Shown: positions 61,052 through 64,000 of the stretch, one piece after another
Numbering within the stretch: position 1 is the stretch's first letter
Layout of the letters: the number at the start of each line of letters is the position of its first letter
Assembly (NCBI GenBank): GCA_903913215.1
Contig: CAIWKE010000012.1
Span: 95,704-159,703, forward strand
DNA: 64,000 bases
Direction: 5' to 3'
Source of the DNA: an uncultured Holophagaceae bacterium
GTDB lineage: Bacteria > Acidobacteriota > Holophagae > Holophagales > Holophagaceae
Notes under the pieces: model-generated
Databases searched by the model: none
Seen by the model: only the letters and a program-made list of their open reading frames with translations
What the model was told of the DNA's origin: nothing
Translations under genes and position numbers: made by a program

Positions 61052-64000
61052 ATGTCCCGAAAGAAAGAACCCGATCAGAAACGGACGCCAAAGGTCCAAG
61101 CAGCCTCAAATGAGGCTGTCCCAGCGCCTCCGCTGGTCGAGGAAACGGATGCGAATCCGTCCCCATCGCACCCCATGAACCCCTTCCCCATCGTCGGCAT
61201 CGGTGCTTCCGCAGGCGGATTGGGAGCATTTGAGGCCTTCTTCTCGGGTATGCCAGCCGAGGTGGATCCCGGTATGGCTTTTGTGCTGGTGCAGCACCTG
61301 GCCCCGGATCACGAAAGCATCCTCACTGAACTCATCCGGCGCTATACCCGCATGCAGGTGTTCGAGGTCGAGGATGGGATGGTGGTCCAGCCCAACTGTG
61401 CCTATATCATTCCGCCAGGCCGTGACATGGCATTCCTGAACGGTGCGCTGCAATTGCTGGAGCCCTCCGCTCCACGCGGCCAGCGGCTACCCATCGACTT
61501 CTTCTTCCGCTCTCTGGCCCAGGACCAGCGCGACCGAGCCATCGGCATCGTGCTATCGGGCACTGGGAGTGATGGCACTCTGGGCGTGCGGGCCATTAAG
61601 GGGGAGGGCGGCATGGTCATGGCCCAGACCCCCGATTCCACTGAGTTCGACGGAATGCCGCGCAGCGCCCTTGGCACCGGCATGGTGGATTTTGAGCTTC
61701 CCCCTGCTGAGATGGCTGCCCAACTCATCGCCTACCTGTCCCGTGCCTTTGGCAAGGCATCATCTCGGCCTGCTGCCATCCCTACACCCAGGACGGAAAA
61801 CGCGCTGAAGAAGATCTTCATCCTGCTGCGATCCCAGACGAGTCACGACTTTTCCAACTACAAGCCGAGCACCATCCATCGCCGCATCGAACGCCGCATG
61901 GCCGTGCATCAGATTGATTCCATAGAGAGCTACGTCAAATTCATGCAACAGACACCCGCTGAGGTGGAGGCGCTCTTCCGGGATCTGCTGATCGGTGTCA
62001 CCAATTTCTTCCGGGACACCGAGGCTTTCCAGGCCCTGGAGGAACAGGCCATCCCCAAGCTTTTTGTCGACAAACCCGCAGGCTCGGTCATCCGGGTCTG
62101 GTGTCCGGGTTGCTCAACCGGGGAGGAAGCCTACTCCATCGCCATCCTATTGCAGGAGCGCATTGAGGCACTCAAACAGAGCTATTCCCTGCAAGTCTTC
62201 GCGACCGACATCGACAGTCGGGCGGTGGCAACGGCCCGTGCAGGCATCTATCCAGCCAGCATAGCCGTTGATCTTTCTAAGGAACGCTTGGCTCGCTTTT
62301 TCGTGGCCGAACCAGATGGGTCCGCCTACCGCATTCACAAGGGCATCCGCGACCTACTTGTTTTCTCTGAACAGAACGTGATCAAGGACCCACCCTTCTC
62401 CAAACTCGATCTCATCAGTTGCCGCAACCTTTTGATATACATGGGCGGCGACTTACAGAAGAAGCTCATTCCCCTGTTCCACTACGCGCTGAATCCTGGC
62501 GGCTTGCTCTTCCTGGGTACCTCGGAGACCGTGGGCGAGTTTGCCGATCTCTTCGCCGTGGTGGACCGCAAGGCGAAGCTGTTCCAGCGCAAAGAGGATT
62601 TTCGTGGTGGGAAGCGGGCGGCTCTTGGCCATTTCCTCCCACCCCTGACAGCCATTCACGCAACGCTCCCACAGGCCACCAGCCGAATGACGTTACCCGT
62701 GAAACTGCCGCTGCGGGAACTGACCGAACAGGCACTTCTCCAAAAGGTCACCCCGGCCGGGGCGCTGGTCAACGGCCAGGGCGACATCCTCTACATGCAT
62801 GGCCGCACCGGGATGTACCTAGAACTGGGCTCAGGGGAGGTTGGCCTGCCCAACATCCTGAAAATGGCCCGTGAGGGCTTGCGCCGTGAACTTGCCACGG
62901 CCCTTCACCAAGCCGAACAGACCAAAGAACCCGCGCATCGTCCCGCCCTCCGGGTCAAAACCAACGGTCACTTCACCCAGGTCAATCTAAGCATTCACCC
63001 GGTAGCGCAGGGCAGTGCCAGGACCGAGGCCACAGCCCTTGAGGCAGCCCTGTACCTGGTCGTCCTGGACGAAGCCCCACCCACCGAAGTGGTCAGCCCT
63101 GGTGTCTCCCCTGAAACCGCCGATCCATCCGTGGATCATGATGCCCGCATCACGGCGCTCACCCAGGAACTGCGGGCCAAGGAGAAGTATCTCCAGACCG
63201 CCAACGAGGAACTGGAGACCTCCAACGAAGAACTCAAATCCTCCAACGAGGAAATGCAGTCCGTGAACGAGGAACTGCAATCCACCAACGAGGAACTGGA
63301 AACCTCCAAGGAGGAATTGCAGTCGGTGAACGAGGAACTGGCTACGGTCAACAGGGAACTGCAAACCAAGGTGGTGGATCTGTCACGGGCCAACAACGAC
63401 ATGAACAACCTGCTGGCAGGCACCGGCATCGGCACGGTCTTTGTGGACATGCGCCTGCGGATTCTGCGCTTCACCCCCACGGCCAGCACGATCATCAACC
63501 TGATTTCAAGCGATGTGGGGCGACCCGTCGGCCATCTGGTGTCCAACCTGGTGGGCTACGACCGCTTAGTGGTCGACGCCCAGTCGGTTCTGGACACGCT
63601 CATCCCTAAGGAAGTGGAGGTGCAGACTACCGATGGCAAGTGGTTCACGATGCGCATCCAGCCCTATCGAACCCTCGACAACATGATCGAAGGTGCCGTG
63701 ATCACCTTTGTTGATACGACAGAGGCTGTACATATGCGGGGGGCTCTGAAGGAGGCCAATGATCTGCTTCGCTTGGCCGTGGTCGTCCGCGATGCCCACG
63801 ATGCCATTACCGTCCAAGATCTGGAGGGCCGAACCCTGGCCTGGAACCCTGGCGCGGCGAGGCTCTATGGCTGGAGTGAAGTCGAGGCACTGGCGATGAA
63901 TGTCCGTGACCGGATTCCCGAAGGGCTGCGGGAGGGAGCCTTGGCCACCCTTGCCCAGCTTAGTCGGGCGGAAATCCTAACCCCGTACCTGACCCAGCGG
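61052..64000 (+). CDS. CheB-CheR-PAS hybrid signalling protein (3' end outside window)
   Basis: 983 residues visible, no stop before the edge. The first 45 are Lys/Pro-rich. A CheB methylesterase domain (about 48-235) has its triad in GIGASAGGLGAF, VQHLAPDHES and LSGTGSDGTLG. A CheR methyltransferase (about 255-510) has NYKPSTIHRRIERRM, TNFFRD, WCPGCSTGEEAYSIAI and ISCRNLLIYM. A heptad coiled coil of NEELETSNEEL type (about 715-785) follows, then at least two PAS domains (about 790-900, and from 910). Such proteins usually continue into a histidine kinase. ATG 61052 is preceded by GAGGCGTGCC. Confidence 0.92.
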   Translation, partial: MSRKKEPDQKRTPKVQAASNEAVPAPPLVEETDANPSPSHPMNPFPIVGIGASAGGLGAFEAFFSGMPAEVDPGMAFVLVQHLAPDHESILTELIRRYTRMQVFEVEDGMVVQPNCAYIIPPGRDMAFLNGALQLLEPSAPRGQRLPIDFFFRSLAQDQRDRAIGIVLSGTGSDGTLGVRAIKGEGGMVMAQTPDSTEFDGMPRSALGTGMVDFELPPAEMAAQLIAYLSRAFGKASSRPAAIPTPRTENALKKIFILLRSQTSHDFSNYKPSTIHRRIERRMAVHQIDSIESYVKFMQQTPAEVEALFRDLLIGVTNFFRDTEAFQALEEQAIPKLFVDKPAGSVIRVWCPGCSTGEEAYSIAILLQERIEALKQSYSLQVFATDIDSRAVATARAGIYPASIAVDLSKERLARFFVAEPDGSAYRIHKGIRDLLVFSEQNVIKDPPFSKLDLISCRNLLIYMGGDLQKKLIPLFHYALNPGGLLFLGTSETVGEFADLFAVVDRKAKLFQRKEDFRGGKRAALGHFLPPLTAIHATLPQATSRMTLPVKLPLRELTEQALLQKVTPAGALVNGQGDILYMHGRTGMYLELGSGEVGLPNILKMAREGLRRELATALHQAEQTKEPAHRPALRVKTNGHFTQVNLSIHPVAQGSARTEATALEAALYLVVLDEAPPTEVVSPGVSPETADPSVDHDARITALTQELRAKEKYLQTANEELETSNEELKSSNEEMQSVNEELQSTNEELETSKEELQSVNEELATVNRELQTKVVDLSRANNDMNNLLAGTGIGTVFVDMRLRILRFTPTASTIINLISSDVGRPVGHLVSNLVGYDRLVVDAQSVLDTLIPKEVEVQTTDGKWFTMRIQPYRTLDNMIEGAVITFVDTTEAVHMRGALKEANDLLRLAVVVRDAHDAITVQDLEGRTLAWNPGAARLYGWSEVEALAMNVRDRIPEGLREGALATLAQLSRAEILTPYLTQR

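Noticed and set aside
1..64000. CRISPR arrays or ribosomal RNA genes
   Set aside because: No regularly spaced repeats and no rRNA-like conserved segments were seen anywhere in the window.

Overview
This window looks like a chromosome segment of a high-GC Gram-negative bacterium, most likely an Acidobacteriota of the Holophaga/Geothrix type. That placement is inferred from style and gene content, not from a marker search: lipid A synthesis (lpxK), a type IV pilus/secretin cluster with a pseudopilin and a cohesin-like secretin tail, a branched-chain amino acid ABC system, EtfAB and a CheB-CheR-PAS hybrid.

Layout. 1-6433: a hydroxyacid dehydrogenase, a TPR protein and the convergent smc gene. 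6714-12305: a tightly overlapping operon for a type IV pilus/secretin alignment complex (PilM-like, PilN, PilO, PilP, secretin, pseudopilin). 12405-14232: tRNA-Leu(CAG), rpsO, a NUDIX hydrolase and a YciO/Sua5 protein. 14246-19636 (minus strand): a lipid- or stress-related SHOCT-like secreted protein, then an operon read tolQ - polysaccharide deacetylase - yaaA - DUF309 - nadB. 19704-22536: UDP-glucose dehydrogenase, a small AtuA-like protein, tatA and tatC. 22589-28369: murG, etfBA, small hypotheticals, a cNMP/FHA protein and lpxK. 28459-33393: a complete Liv transporter in which the second permease is fused to the first ATPase. 33490-38256 (minus strand): class II aldolase, phosphofructokinase and glycogen phosphorylase, a glycolysis/glycogen block.

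38415-55390 is accessory DNA. It starts just behind tRNA-Gly(CCC) and ends behind a TetR gene; a 24-base terminator-like sequence with 22 matches occurs at both edges. Inside are a metallophosphoesterase, an unknown gene behind a perfect 22-bp inverted repeat, a DUF6161 membrane protein, a complete type I restriction system (hsdRMS), a MobA/MobL relaxase and a divergent MobC/TraD-like gene with an RSF1010-like oriT candidate between them, a DUF3987 protein, a RepB-type primase, an AlpA-like protein, a tyrosine integrase and TetR. I read it as an integrative mobilizable element of about 17 kb that carries defence genes; the sequence is visibly more AT-rich from about 48.3 to 55 kb.

55464-64000: a secreted M1 metallopeptidase whose last codons lie in the left end of an IS21-family element (istA, istB), an HU/IHF-like protein and the start of a large CheB-CheR-PAS signalling protein that runs off the window.
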